Shown here piece by piece: positions 26,985-40,400 of a stretch of 64,000 nucleotides of DNA. The translations under genes were made by a program, and so were the position numbers. Position 1 is the first letter of the stretch. Every line of letters begins with the position of its first letter. Origin of the DNA: Warburgia ugandensis (Eukaryota; Streptophyta; Magnoliopsida; Canellales; Canellaceae); NCBI GenBank assembly GCA_035236585.1, contig CP141138.1, forward strand, positions 24,935,437-24,999,436. Reading direction: 5' to 3'. A model generated the notes under the pieces. It was not told the DNA's origin. It did no database searches and saw only the letters and a program-made list of their open reading frames with translations.

Positions 26985-27542
26985 GCTCCTTTAACCTTCC
27001 TCTGTTTCTTTGCATACAAACTCTCACTCACTCATACATACCAACCCTAACATTACATATATATGAGATTCTTCTCACATGTGGGTCCACCCCAACACTA
27101 CTGGCCCCAGATGTTTGGTAAATAAGGTACTTATTGGAAAATGTATTCTACATAATTAACAAGCTTGAATAGAGTTTGCCTTGGATAAATGGTCTAGATG
27201 CTCATATAGATAGATGCATAAGGTTGGGCCTGTAGATGTTGAGACCGCTTAGCTTAGTGATTGTAGCTGCTCGATCCATCCATATGTTCCTTCGGAATGG
27301 GGCCAGGTCCATGTTGTGGCATCGTCCACACAGTTGAAATTTTTAGGATTGATTCAGTCACACACAAAATAGGAGACAAGGAGATTTACGTGCTTGAACA
27401 AACTCAGCCTACGTCCACAGAAGAGGAGGTTTCACTATTTGATTAGATACAATGGAAGAGGAGGAGGAGGCTCTTAGCCTCCTCCAACCCTCCTACATTT
27501 CTTTACATACAAACTCTTACCCACTCGCTTACTAACCCTAAC

Positions 27543-27555
<13 letters not shown>
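26985..27555. repeat. Imperfect direct repeats about 485 bp apart
   Basis: A phrase of about 70 bp (TTTCTTTGCATACAAACTCT through CCAACCCTAACATTACA) at about 27,003-27,062 recurs at about 27,488-27,548 with changes. The second copy leads into a CA microsatellite. It may be parts of repeated LTRs, but the family was not identified. Confidence 0.55.

Positions 27556-27606
<51 letters not shown>
27546..27606. repeat. (CA)n microsatellite
   Basis: About 30 CA units. Confidence 0.95.
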
Positions 27607-27607
<1 letters not shown>

Positions 27608-28078
27608 TTATAGGACTCTTACTGTTAGAAATCTATATGGCGATACCATAATAATTATACCAAAGTGTTTAGGGCCATGAAGTGGTTGTTGAGCATGAAA
27701 GGTTGAAATCAATTAGCTTCTAAAGTAATTTAGGGAACAAACATAGTCGTCCATAGTTTACAAGTTTCATTCCCTAGAGAAACTTTGGTGTGTTTTTCTT
27801 TTCCTTTTTTCATAATGAGGCTTATGATTATTGTTGTATTAATGCAGGCTAAGAATATGGTAATTAAAGGAGGTAATACTTGCAGTCTAGTAGATCTGCG
27901 ACTAAACGAGATATGCAATTCAACTGATTCCACCATGTTCTATTGGTGGGTGTTCTTTGTATAGCTTCATCTGAACAAGTGAGACTGAGGTTGGAAGAAA
28001 TCCTGCATAAACTCCAAGAACCTCAATCTCTTCTATAAAACTTTGTAGAACAGGATAGAATTTTTGGCGCTGATCGAG

Positions 28079-31035
28079 TGTAATATCCTTAATTTTTAAG
28101 ATAAAAATAGGAAATTATTAAATAAATTAAAATAAAAATTTATGGATGAAATTCTTTCCTGAAAACATAATAATTAGGAAGTGCTCGTCGATACGAATCC
28201 AACGCCACCAAGAACGCGAAAAACGGAGCTCAAACGAGGGAGTTATGAGCCGTCAAAGTTGGAAGGGCAATTTGGTCATTTGGTAGAGACGTATTAGACA
28301 GGGGTCCAAATTGATACTGGCACCCCCGTCTTCCACACGTCTCTACCGTCTTGGGAAAAATCGCCGGAGAGACGTGGAAAGAGGCGTGTGGGGAAGAGTT
28401 TCTCTTCCCCAGACTCTAAAACCCTATATCTATGCTCCTCTAGGAGCCAAAACGCTCCACTTTGAGCGTTTTCCATGAATGCTACGCAAAACCCTAGACT
28501 TGCAAAAATCTAAAGTTTCCGGGGAGTGGAGCCCCGGCAACACGAGCAAACCCGACCAGGCACAAGGTAAGCCTCAAATCCGTGTTTTTTCTGTATTTAT
28601 TAATAAGAAAATTAATTAGGAAAGTATTTAAAAATTAGGAAAAAAATCAGATTTTTGGGGGCTTTGTGCACGCTACTGTTGGAGCGTGATTTCACGGATC
28701 AAACCTAGTCCGTTTGAAAATCGCACCGTCCAACTAGTGCACAAGAGACCCAAGAGCATACCCTTTAAATTTGGGAGTGATCCAACGGTGGATTTCTCCA
28801 GAAAACCCAAAAACCAGTACCTATGGATGTTTTTAGGAACTTGGGAAAAATCATTTAAAAACCATGGTTTTTGGAAAAATTAGTGCAAAAGGAGGGCATA
28901 AATGGATTCTAGAGAGAATTCTGAAGAAAATGGCGCAAAAATCATGCAAAACGGAGCTCTGTAGCTCCGCCGGAGGCGACCGGAATCCGGTCGTCTTCTT
29001 CAGCGTCGTCAACTGGCGCTGACGCCAGGACGCACAGCGGGACGCGCAGGGGATGACGTCGGCGTCGCACGCGTGCGCGGTGACGTGCGCGCGCGGACGC
29101 CCTGCAATTGGCGGGCGCTGCGTGCGTCACGATGCCGAAGAAGCACGGCGCGCGTCCCGTGTGGCGTCTGCGTCGCCGTGCGTCTTCGTGCGCTAGTGTA
29201 CGCCGGTGTAAACCGGCGGAAAAGAGGCGCCGCCGGTTTAAACCACCTTATGGTGGTCCGGCAGGCCCCATTTTAGCGTAGTTTTCACTAAAACTTGATT
29301 TTTGGGAGCTAGAGAGGTTCAAATCACGATCCGGAAGAGGCGTTGTGGCCCAGAGTATTGACGACGCGGACCTAGTTTTAACTTAAAAACTTAGAAATGA
29401 CCACTTTTTATTTAGAAAAATTTTAAAATAGTGATGTGACATGTACAGGTGCACTTGAATATACCAATTAAAGGAAGTTATTAGCAAGCTAGTGGTCTCA
29501 CACTGAGGTAGGTGACGACAACTAATGTTTTGCCTTGATTTTAAACCATGTTTAAACAATAGCATCATGTGTGATTGTGTTTTAAATTGCGATTTTTATT
29601 TACCATGGATTTCATGCGACATTGCGTACAGGATGGTTATTCCAAATTGAATTCTTTTCTTGAATAAACTTATTTAAACTGCTTTTACAAGCATGATGTT
29701 AATTAGTTATGCTTAATTAGAGATTTATTTCTTATTATATATATAGAAAATGCATGGATTTACATGGAAATGAGTATAGAGGCTTAGTACCTGGTCCTTT
29801 TATAGGCTAACCCCAGGATGAGGGGCATGTCTTGGGGATTTCAAGCTATAAGTGCTCTTGAGTTTTAGCATATACATATGATTTTCGTGTTTTATATTTG
29901 ATGACGGGTGCTCTCGCCCGGTGGGCGTCATGCTTTAGGAGGGATAGTGGCCGCCACCCACCTTCCGAGATTATGATGTGATGAGTTTGTGATATGATAG
30001 ACACCGCCCATAGATGGCATTCGGTAGGGGTTTGGTAACATGGATAGTCCACACTACCTGGCCCGAGCCTTTCCATGGGGACGTACGTTAAGTCTCCCGT
30101 TATGGTGTCGACGGAGAGCGGCGGTGGTTGATACCCATGGAGGGTTGCCACCGCAAAGATGATGGCTCATATTCTTGTTATGTGTGCATGCATGATGAGC
30201 ATGGTTATGGATGGTATGCACAGGTGTGACGACACTCGGAGGTTGACTATGTGTACTCCCGATCGTGATGTTAGTGCGATGTGGTGGGACCCATTACCTT
30301 AGGGTGCCCTTATTCTTGTTGTATGCTCCATTTTATTGATTCATGTCATGTTTTAACTCGGTGAACTTCATGTTTTAGCATTTGGAATAAATTGGCATTT
30401 ATTTGAACATGGCATTATGATATCACTATTTCCATAAATGTTAGACTTTTCATCAATGCTGTTCATTATTTCTTTCATTTATTACATTAATTGTCTATGT
30501 ACTTACACAAGCGATAGCTTCTTTGAGGCATTGCTTTGTTTTGCAATGCCTTAGATCTCGAGCGACACCAGGAAAGGAAAAGCGGTTGATAAACCTTGAG
30601 AGCTGCTAAAGACCATTTTTCTATAGTGTTAGACAGTGATGTGAGTCAATAAACAGGATTATCATTTGGATTTTATTATGGACTGCATACTTTATATTTG
30701 GATGTGATTTAGATGTTTGGACATATGTTGGACATTTATATGGGATGTTATGATGGATAGACCCTGGGCCATATTATTATTGTGTTTTGGACATTTATTT
30801 GATTTAAAATAAAGGCGCCTATTTATTTGACGTTGATTTATACGCGGATTATTTATTTATGTTTAAATTACATGTACGTCATTTTGTGAAAGGAAAATTA
30901 ACACTCGGAGTTTTTAAGATAGGTTTAGTAAAATGTTGAATAAATCTTTTCTCATGGGATCCCAAATGCTCTTATTTAAAATGCCATTATTATATATATA
31001 AAAAAAAATTTGTCTTAAAAATCCGGGGTGTTACA
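28079..31035 (+). mobile_element. Solo LTR, Tekay/Del-like Ty3/gypsy, complete with TSD
   Basis: A 2,957-bp LTR runs from TGTAATATCCTTAATTTTTA to ATCCGGGGTGTTACA. It is flanked on both sides by TCGAG (28,074-28,078 and 31,036-31,040), a perfect 5-bp target duplication. The TGTAA...TTACA ends are inverted. A very CpG-rich block sits at about 28,960-29,240. No internal sequence remains. The exact TSD and preserved CpGs suggest it is younger than the surrounding elements. Confidence 0.88.
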
Positions 31036-31040
31036 TCGAG

Positions 31041-33360
31041 TAACTTAATCTTTGTATCATTAAACATGGAAACCCACCCTCCAACAAATATCTAGCATAG
31101 TTGGTCGTATACAATGGCATCTCCCTTGAAGTATGCTTGGTTGTTGGTTTGAGTTGTAGCTTTTCCCTTTTGCTGGGTATTGGTTTTAGGAGAGAGATGC
31201 TTAGTTGCAAATTGGAGTTGCTGATTTTTCCTTTGGCTGGGTATTAGATTTAGGAGTGTGTGAATAATTTACTTTGTAATTATTTGCTTGTAATAAAGAA
31301 AAAATATTGAAACCCACCCTGTTTTTGTATACAAAATTGTGAGTGGGATTATGCTATGGAGCTAAGAACTGCATGTTTGATCTATGATTTGGAAAATCCC
31401 ATAAGCAAATGATAACGATAGCATCATATGAACCTTTTCTTGGCTTTGAACCAAAATACATGAGATTCGATCTCAACATATTTTATGAATTTATGATAAA
31501 TATAGCACAAATTGATACAGAATATGCGTGGTCGCAGGTTCGAGTCTGCTTCTTCTTTAATCTAGAGAGTGTGTGAGTAATTTACTTTGTAAATATTTGC
31601 TTCTAATATGAGTTTTTCTAAGGTGACTTGGAACCATGTTTCAGTTCCACACATTTGTTTACGAAGAAAAGCACAGGGACTGAGACCCATGTCCTGTTTG
31701 ACAAATTTGATTGATGATGACATGATTAGCATGGTTAGTTGATAATTAAGACCAAGGAATTCGTGTCCCAAGACCAAATAGTCATAAAATGTGGACCTTC
31801 AGATCTTTATCCGATGGATTTTTACTAATCTAGTAGATTATTTTTCTCATTTCTAATGCATAATATCTACTTATTCTAACATATAGTACGCTACTTTTTC
31901 TACATTATATTGATAAAAAGAAATGGAGAAAGGGGGAAGGGCCAGCAAGATGGTTCACTTACCCTCTGCAGATACAAGAAAAATATATAAAGGCTTCTTT
32001 TTCTCTTCCTACACTGCCACTCGTGCAGGGCCCGTGCCATGGAGTCCGTAGTTTCCCTTTCACTAGATTCAAGCCTAACTTAATTTGGTCCCAACAGCAC
32101 AAAGCCAAATCTAAGAGAAAGAAAATGAGACAAAAAGAAGCCATGCGTGTATGAGTACGAACAAAGCTATAAAAAGGTAGCCCAATGTAGACGCCAAGGG
32201 TATAGCTTGCACCCGTTAATGTCAATTTACCATTTGGATAAATTTATATGGGCTGCTTTGGTAGTTGAGCACACGTTAATATTTCACAACAACTATGTTT
32301 TATTGGTGGAACTGATGGGAAGAAAAGGAAGGAAACCATGGGTTCATTGATGAGTACTAAGTGCTGACTGCTCTTAGCTTATCCACTTTTCACCCTTCTA
32401 CCTTTCTCTAATCCCTTTCTTCTTCTCTTTAATCTTCTCCCTATGTTTAATGCTAGATTTACTTGGACCAAATAGAAGACATAATGGACTTCAACTTTGT
32501 TAATCAGCTCGTTAGAGGGCAAATCTTATACCATGGCTCTATTAGAGAAGATAAATCTTATTATCATGGTTATTACAACAAGGAAGAATGACCATTCTTA
32601 TGGGACAGTGTGAACAGGATTAATATTTAAAAATTGAAGATTTGTAAGTATTTTGTAATTTCTCAAGGGTTTTCCCATTTCTCTTTTGAAAAAAAAAATG
32701 ATGATTTCTAGAGGGTATTTCAATTTGACCGTTTCAATCCTCCATAGAGGAAAAATATATGGTAATGATGCTATAGAGCTAATATTTTCGTATGTTTGTG
32801 GTGCAAATGTCACTTCCTCTTTTGGAATTTTATCATGCTTTTAACTAATGGTGTCCACTTTCATGATAATCTCAACTGTTCATCTTTGTTGTTTTGCAGT
32901 AGATGAGGTTTGACCCAAATATCACATACATTGGATTATACTATTACTTTTTTGAGCTACAAAACTAATGGTAGAAAAATTAATGATATTAAAAACATCT
33001 AAATAATTCAATGTTCAAATAGTTTAAAATATGCAAAATTTGGGACATGCTTTATCTATAGCAAGATGCTTAAGATGACCGGTTTGGAAGTGAACACACG
33101 TGTACTTATACCATAAAATCCTAAAAGAAAGAGAGGGTGTGTAATAGTATCCGATCTCTTTCTTTTTGGTGCCAGCTAATGCGTTAGTCCATTATGTTAA
33201 GCAGCTGTTCATTTAGCATGCTCCCTGAAGTAAAAGCCACATAAATTGGACTCTAACTATCCAACTAACTTCCATTATTGAACGTGGATCTTTCAATCCA
33301 CTTCCAATTAATGGCCATTTATAATTTCTTCCAACGGCCAGGATCACATCCTCTTCGTAT
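31041..33360. other. Intergenic region upstream of the formin gene
   Basis: No gene recognised. A phrase of about 45 bp with GAGTGTGTGAATAATTTACT (31,253-31,300) recurs at 31,567-31,612. The second copy follows a tRNA B-box-like GGTTCGAGTCT at 31,538-31,548, hinting at a decayed SINE. The short open frames here look incidental. Confidence 0.45.
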
Positions 33361-33368
33361 ACCCGTAA

Positions 33369-33376
33369 TATATAAG
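33369..33376 (+). promoter_or_regulatory. Candidate TATA box of the formin gene
   Basis: TATATAAG lies about 700 bp before the start codon. If used, it gives a leader of roughly 670 nt beginning near 33,400. G-box cores (CACGTG) lie at 33,097-33,102 and 33,533-33,538. No transcript evidence is available, and a 5'-UTR intron cannot be excluded. Confidence 0.35.
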
Positions 33377-33559
33377 AAAACAAAAGCCTCTTCTTGTCCC
33401 TTCTGTGTAGAGAAAGCTGATGTTGCCTGTTAGGCGTGACTGACGCTGCCGACTCACCCTTAGTTTTTTCCTTAAATTGTCAAAAACACCCTCATAGAAC
33501 AAGTACGCTTTCTGTCCGCTTTGGCCGAAGCACACGTGATAAGCCCCTACAAACACTCT

Positions 33560-33589
33560 AATCAAATCAAATCAAATCAAATCAAATCA
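33560..33589 (+). repeat. AATCA pentanucleotide microsatellite in formin leader
   Basis: About five tandem copies of AATCA lie about 490 bp before the start codon, in the probable leader. Confidence 0.8.
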
Positions 33590-33921
33590 CCAACTCCTCC
33601 CATTTCCTCCTCACCCGATGATGATTAAAATTTACAGAAACAAAACTCTCCGGACAAAACAACGACATCATCATCGCCACGAGGAAGGAAAGACGGGAAT
33701 TTGTGGATTCCAGAAATCTCCCCGCTTCCGTTCCCACCAAAATCCAAACCTAGAATGAAATTCCGTCTTCTTTAAAATCTTTCTCTCATTTGTCTCCCAT
33801 CCAACGCCAACTCTCTGCAAAACTGAAAAAGGATAAAGCGCAGCGATTCCTTAAAGTCGCAGCAAAATCCATTATCTGATTCCTGCATCCACACTCTCTC
33901 GGTTGCAAGAAAGCGAAAGAT

Positions 33922-34040
33922 ATGATGGTTTCTTCCTCCATTTTATCCTTGCAATCTACTGGGATTTAAGTTCGGAATGCCTGAATCTGATAGCAATGTT
34001 GACGGAATCTGACATTTTCGTCGTGAGTTGCGAATTCTAG
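33922..34040 (+). promoter_or_regulatory. Three upstream ORFs in the formin leader
   Basis: uORF1 at 33,922-33,969 (15 codons), uORF2 at 33,977-34,012 (11 codons) and uORF3 at 33,996-34,040 (14 codons, overlapping uORF2) all end before the main ATG at 34,076. If the leader includes them they could lower translation. This depends on an unverified transcription start. Confidence 0.4.
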
Positions 34041-34075
34041 GTTCCCTTCCTGTCGAGCTTGGTCGGATCTTGAAT

Positions 34076-34148
34076 ATGGCGCTCTTTAGGAAGTTTTTCT
34101 ACCGGAAGCCGCCGGATGGACTTCTGGAGATCTCTGAGAGAGTTTACG
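34076..34148 (+). CDS. FH20: Formin exon 1 (residues 1-24)
   Basis: The exon starts at the ATG of MALFRKFFYR and ends after GTTTACG, with donor GGTACG. It carries one base into the next codon, completed by exon 2 to give Val25. The match to the conserved class II N-terminus fixes the start. Confidence 0.92.
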
Positions 34149-34365
34149 GTACGTTGGGGCAATGAATTAACATAATTTCGGTGTCTTTTAGGTTTTTTTT
34201 TTTTCTAAACGCTTGGTTCGCTCAATAAGGCGTGGCGGGAAGCCAATGCCGTTCGTTACTCTACCAAGAAACAAAGTATACTATATTTTGTGAATTCCTG
34301 TATCTGGCTGTTTTTAATTTGAGGTTTTGAGATGGCACTTTAATGAACATTTGAGGAGTTTCGGT

Positions 34366-34413
<48 letters not shown>

Positions 34414-37400
34414 TTCAGATTTAGGGTAGCTTCTTGAGCTGATTCTAGAGAATCCTGCATTTACAGTTGTAGGAAAGACGTATCATGTTACTGTTCTTAA
34501 TTTTCTTGTATTGAAACTTGGAGTTGTAGGAAGCATCTTGTTCTTCCAATTGCTGGTTCTGCTAATGGTCTTAGAGTGTTATAAACTTATAACTTGGTTG
34601 AATGTTCAAGGAACCGATCTGCTTAGGATTATAATAAAACAAATTAGATGTTTGATGTCAGCCCTAGAAAAATAAGAGGACGAACTACTCAATGAAGCTG
34701 ATGAAGAGGCAGAGAATACCTTGAGTGAGCTCTGTATGAAATTCCAGAAGGTTCAACTTCTCTGTAAAAGCAGCATTTGCATAAGCGAGGACCTACTTTG
34801 ACTAATTCAAAATCTTCTGGGACAATTATCTTCTAATCGACTTTACATCCTAACTAAATTGTATGCCAACATATCTTTAAGTAAACTTGTTGCAGTTTTC
34901 AGATACTGAAGACATTTCCTTAACTTACTATAGAGGGTTCTGTATCTCTGTGGATCATAGATTTTGTCTGCTAGGATTGGTTAATTCTCTGCTCATTTCC
35001 ATGCATTTTTTCTTTGTGGATTTCACCTGTTAGAATGCAGAAGCTGATGCATGATAGTGAGAGCATCTCTGCCATCTTTAGCTTGAATAATTGTTAAGTA
35101 TTTGATTGTTGCAAGTGTCTTCTTTCTTATCCATATTTCCTTCTTTCTCTTTACCTCATGTGATTATGAGTTTCTCTATTATTCCATGTGCAGTATTTGA
35201 TTGCTGCTTCTCTACTGATGTTCTGGAAGAAGATGAGTATAAAGTCTACATGGGAGGCATAGTAGGTCATCTTCGTGACCATTTTCCTGATGCTTCGTTC
35301 ATGGTGTTCAACTTTAGGGAGGGAGAAAGGCTAAGCCAGATTTCCAATATTTTATCTGAGTATGACATGACTGTCATGGACTATCCTCGGCATTATGAAG
35401 GTTGCCCATTACTTACAATGGAAATGATCCACCACTTTTTGAGGTCGAGTGAAAGCTGGCTCTCTCTAGGTCAGCAGAATGTGTTATTAATGCACTGCGA
35501 GCGAGGTGGATGGCCAGTTCTGGCATTCATGCTAGCGGGGCTTTTAATTTATAGAAAACAATATACAGGAGAGCAGAAAACTTTGGACATGATATACAAG
35601 CAAGCCCCCCGTGAGCTTTTGCAGCTGTTGTCACCACTGAATCCACTGCCATCTCAGTTGAGATACTTGCAATATGTTTCAAGGAGGAATGTGGGTACAG
35701 AGTGGCCACCACTGGATAGGGCACTTACATTGGATTGTGTTATTCTCAGAATAATTCCTAACTTTGATGGAGAGGGAGGCTGTCGGCCTATATTTCGAAT
35801 ATATGGGCAGGATCCTTTCATTGCTAGTGATCGCACTCCCAAGGTTCTGTTCTCCACGCCTAAGAAGAGCAAAAGCGTTCGGTTATATAGACAGGTGATT
35901 TCTAAATTCACAACCTTATTTAGGGTGTGTATGTGTGTCTAGAAAGGGAGCCTTGGCACAATGGTAGAGTTGTCGTGTGTGCCCTTGAGGTCATGGCTTC
36001 GAGGCGTGGATACTGCCTCTTGCAAAATGTAAGGTAAGGTTGCGTACTATAGAACTTTGTGGTCCGCCCCTTCTCACAGACCCTGCATACGTGGGAGCTT
36101 CATGCATTGGGCTGCCCTTTTTTTTTTGTCTTTTAGGGTGTATGTGTGTGTTTGTGTTTTCCATAATTTCTCAACTAGTAGGTGCTTTGTTATTTTCATG
36201 CTATACCGGAGAAGAAGACCACTGGAGTTTTGCTAAATAAATGTATTCCTGTATTTTGGAATGGATATTTTTCGGTTTTTGGTTAGTGCCCCTTTGCTGT
36301 TTCAAGATACCATTTTCAGTTAAAAAGAGAAAGTTTGCATTAAATATAAAATTTTAGGTGAAACATTTGCATTTTATATTTCGCTTAACTAATGCAATTT
36401 GTCTTCTCATGTTATACATAGGTCTAGTTCTTGGCCTTGTGCTGTTACTCTTTGGTGTTGAGTTTGAACTTAATCTCCATTTTATGCTTCTTTTCTAAGC
36501 TAATGCACCATTACAAGTAGGAGTGATAAGCTGTTATTTGGTAACTCAGGACTCCACTACCTATTTCAATTGTGGTTGCTTGTTTGGTAAATGCAAAATA
36601 CTCATGAGAATTGAGATCAACATCTTTTTTTCTCTTCTTATTGGGGTAGGCAAGCTTGGTTTTATGGATAACCCATAATGTATGATCCCCTTGAACCGAT
36701 TACCTAAGCATGGAAGAGTCCCTTATAGTGTGATTACGGCAGAAGGCCTTCTACTGGAAGTGAATCTATAATTAGAAAAAATGGAAGCTTCCACCTTCGT
36801 CGAAGTAAACCTGGTGGTTTTATTCTGATTATTATTATTTTGCTGCAGGCAGACTGTGAGCTAGTTAAAATTGACATTCATTGCCATATTCAAGGTGATG
36901 TAGTACTTGAATGCATTAGTTTGGATGATGATCTGGAACGTGAAGAGATGATGTTTCAAGTCATGTTCAACACAGCCTTCATTAGGTCAAATATTTTGAT
37001 GCTTAATCGTGACGAAATTGATATTTTATGGAATGCAAAGGATAGGTTTCCAAAGGACTTCAGGGCAGAGGTTTGTTACCATCTCTAGTTCATGAATGGG
37101 ATTAACTGCTGTTAGTAGTTTCGGTTTGATCAGCAAAATTTATTTTGTTTTTGGATGAAGGTTCTTCTTTCAGAAATGGATGCTGCTGCTTCTATAATCA
37201 GTATGGATTTGGCTAGTGTGGAGGAGAAGGAAGGTCTTCCAATAGAAGCATTTGCAAAAGTGCAGGAGATCTTTAGCAGTACAGATTGGGTAGATTCTCA
37301 GAGTGATGCTGCACTTCACATGCTTCAGCAAATAACTGCATCAAATGCTTTCCAGGAAAAGCTAGAGAGTGTAAAGAATGCTGAAGGTGGAACTTTGCTG

Positions 37401-40400
37401 CAGGAACCAACTACAGATATTCTTAAAGAAAATTTGAAATCTGATGCATTGGAAGATAAAAGCCAGAGATCTGCCCCATCAGCACCTGAGAAGGAAATTG
37501 CTCAATTGCTGAAACCGTCACCTGTTTCTGAACCATCCAAACAGAAGCTTCAGCCACGAGAAGTGGTGGCTGCTCTCCAGCGCCCTGCTCAGCCTAAACT
37601 AGTTTCCCAACGGATCCCACCATCATCTTTATCAAGTCCAGTTTCTTCTGCCAATTCTTTGCAAAGTTCACCTGTGCCTGTGTCTAGGTATCATAGTGCA
37701 CCCTCAGCTTTAGGAATTACAGCTCTTTTGCACGACCATGCTAAATATGGAAGTGCAGAAGTTGCTCATTCTGTGACGGCATCTTCACCATCTCAATCTC
37801 TTTTAGCGAATACTGAGACGTTGGTTTCTGAGCACGCAAAACCTATTTCTTCTCCACAATCTGCACACCCACTGGTTGCTCCTTCTGTAACTCCATCTTC
37901 CTTGGTTGCTGCTAAGACGCATGTAGCTGAACCTGCAAAACCCATTTCTTCTCCAGCGCCGCCATCAAAACCACAAGCAACTCCTTCAACAGGTGCTACT
38001 GGTAAAACCTCAATGGCTGCTACTCCGGCACCTGCAGAAAAGCCATCTCCCTCACTATTGACTTCAAAATTGACACCTTCTGTAACTTCCCCACCTCCTC
38101 CACACACTGGAATCTCTTTACCAGGAACTGGTAGATCAATGCCGGTACCACCTCCTCCACCTCCTCCACCCCCTCCACCCATTCGGTCCGGGTTATCTGA
38201 TATCTCCCCAGGATCTACAGTCAAGAACAAAGCATCGTCACCTTCCCCTCCACCACCTCCTTCTCTACCTAAGACTGCTTCATCAGCTCCATCTCCATCT
38301 CCCCCACCTCCTCCCCCTCCACCTGTTAAGAAGCCAGCTGTTTCAGCCAATGCTCCTCCTCCTCCTCCTCCCCCTCTACCTGTCAAGAGCCCAGCTGTTG
38401 CGGACAATGCTCCTCCTCCTCCTCCTCCACCGCCTTTACATGCTGGGCCTGCCTCAGGTAATGCTATGACAGCTTTGGCACCGTCACCCCCTTCTCCTCC
38501 ACTTTTTGCATCAAAGCCCAGTCCTCCAGGTGCTCCACCTCCTCCTGGAGGGCCTACTCTGGGGCCATCAAAGGGATCAAGTGCTGCTTCTCCTCCACCA
38601 CCTCCTCCTGTTGGCAGTAAAGGAGCTAGTAGTATTGGAATTCCACCACCACTTGGTGTGGGTGGACGGGGCTCGATGCGTTCTGGGACTGTAAGGAATG
38701 CTCAATCAACAAAGAAGGCTTCTTTAAAGCCATTGCATTGGGTAAAAGTAACAAGGGCAATGCAGGGAAGCTTATGGGCCGAGTCACAGAAAAATGATGA
38801 AGCTTCCAAGTATCAAACTTTCTCTTCTTTGTTGTTTTACACTTTTGGCGTAGAGATGAGTTTCTGAGGACTAATCCTTATGGCAGTTGATGTAAGCTCA
38901 TGATCACGTACATGTCTTCTACTGTTCTGTGTCTGACAGGGCTCCTGAATTTGACATGTCAGAACTTGAGAATCTTTTCTCAGCTGCAGCACCTAACACG
39001 GGGGCATCTGGTGAAAAATCAAATCGGCGTGCTTCTCTTGGACCTAAATCTGATAAAGTTCATCTGGTAATTCATCCATCATTTCCCAATTAGCTTCTGA
39101 ACTTGGTGTTTTCTGTCTCCCAGTGCTGTGTTATATAGCTTCTCATTAACTTAAGATTTGCCTGTCATGCTTGTTGGCTCTGCTGCAAAGGTTTCATTGG
39201 TATGCATGTAAATATATGCAAATGTCTGCGTGACAAGGCTTTTAGCTTTTATTTCTTATTTGGAACTGACATGCCATGTCATGTAATTTAATTGACTGGA
39301 AGGAGCAGAGGTAAATGAGCACTTGTCTTCAGTTTAACTGACTACACAATATAGCCTTTTCCTCTTGTGCACCTTATAAAACTGAAGATTTAACTGTAGC
39401 ATTTCTCCCCACTAATGTTTTCTGGTCTCTAGATTAGATGCCCACCATGAAACTTGTTATTTATGACAAGATGTTTCTATGAGTGCCAGCAGGCAAACTG
39501 CTTCACACCTAATGATGCATATTATGTTATCAGTTGCAAGCATAGTTGTCAATTCCATTTTGAAAAGACCAAACTTATTAGAAAAGTTATCAAAAGTTAA
39601 CCCAAAAGTTTCAAGAAATGAAAAGGACATAAAATAAACTTAATCAATAATCAATCTATGAGTAAAACCATTAAGACAACAAAATGGCAAACTTAAACAA
39701 AGAAAAACAGGCAGTAGTCTATCAAGATACATGTAACATAAGAGGAATGCAGAGTCACTGTGTTCAAAGAAAGCTATTACAGGGTCGTAGTTTCACCTTT
39801 GGTAAACCCGTGCGGCACTTGTGTGCAACTCTTTTGCAAAGCACAAGTCAGCCTTCCACTCCCGCTCTCACTTGCTAGGGCGACACTCACTTACCCACTA
39901 AAGTAATGAGAGGAACTCAAGAAGAGACTAACTCAAACAGAGCCTGTTATTCCTCAGTTGAGTAATCTACAATGAGCTTGTCTGAGCTACAAGTGAGGAA
40001 CTTTACCCTATTTATACTTTCCCTCCTCCATCCACCTCCTCAATGGATGGTTGGGATTAATACATATGTCAACCATCTAATGGTTGAGGACCATTCTAGA
40101 ACTCTCTCTATAAGTTTCTACATAAATATCTAGGTTTTCCTCTTTCTAGATATTTACAAGGACTCTTCCAGAAGCCAGGCCTTTTACCACAAATCCAAGA
40201 ACGCTGGCCTAAGTCCTTTAAGTCACATCCATGAGTTGAGTAGACCTCCCTTAATGCTTGTAGGCTTTGTTCACGGGGTCTCACTAAGCAAGTCCGTAAC
40301 ATTCTTCCCCACTTGATAATGTCAGCACCCTCGTTGAGACATCCCCATTGGTATCGCAAGCTTCACCATCGAGCACGTCCCATGCTGCCTTGTAATCCTC

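Noticed and set aside
35946-36000. Possible tRNA gene
   Set aside because: The A/B-box-like sequence belongs to an Au SINE; a tRNA fold is not supported and the body continues as SINE sequence.
37793-38407. 204-codon glycine-rich ORF on the minus strand
   Set aside because: It is the antisense shadow of the CCT/CCA-rich FH1 polyproline region, and the + strand reading is a well-supported exon.
38810-38867. Continuation of the exon 4 frame after 38,809
   Set aside because: The tail is unlike any formin, while splicing at AA|GTATCA joins exactly to APEFDMSELENLFS.
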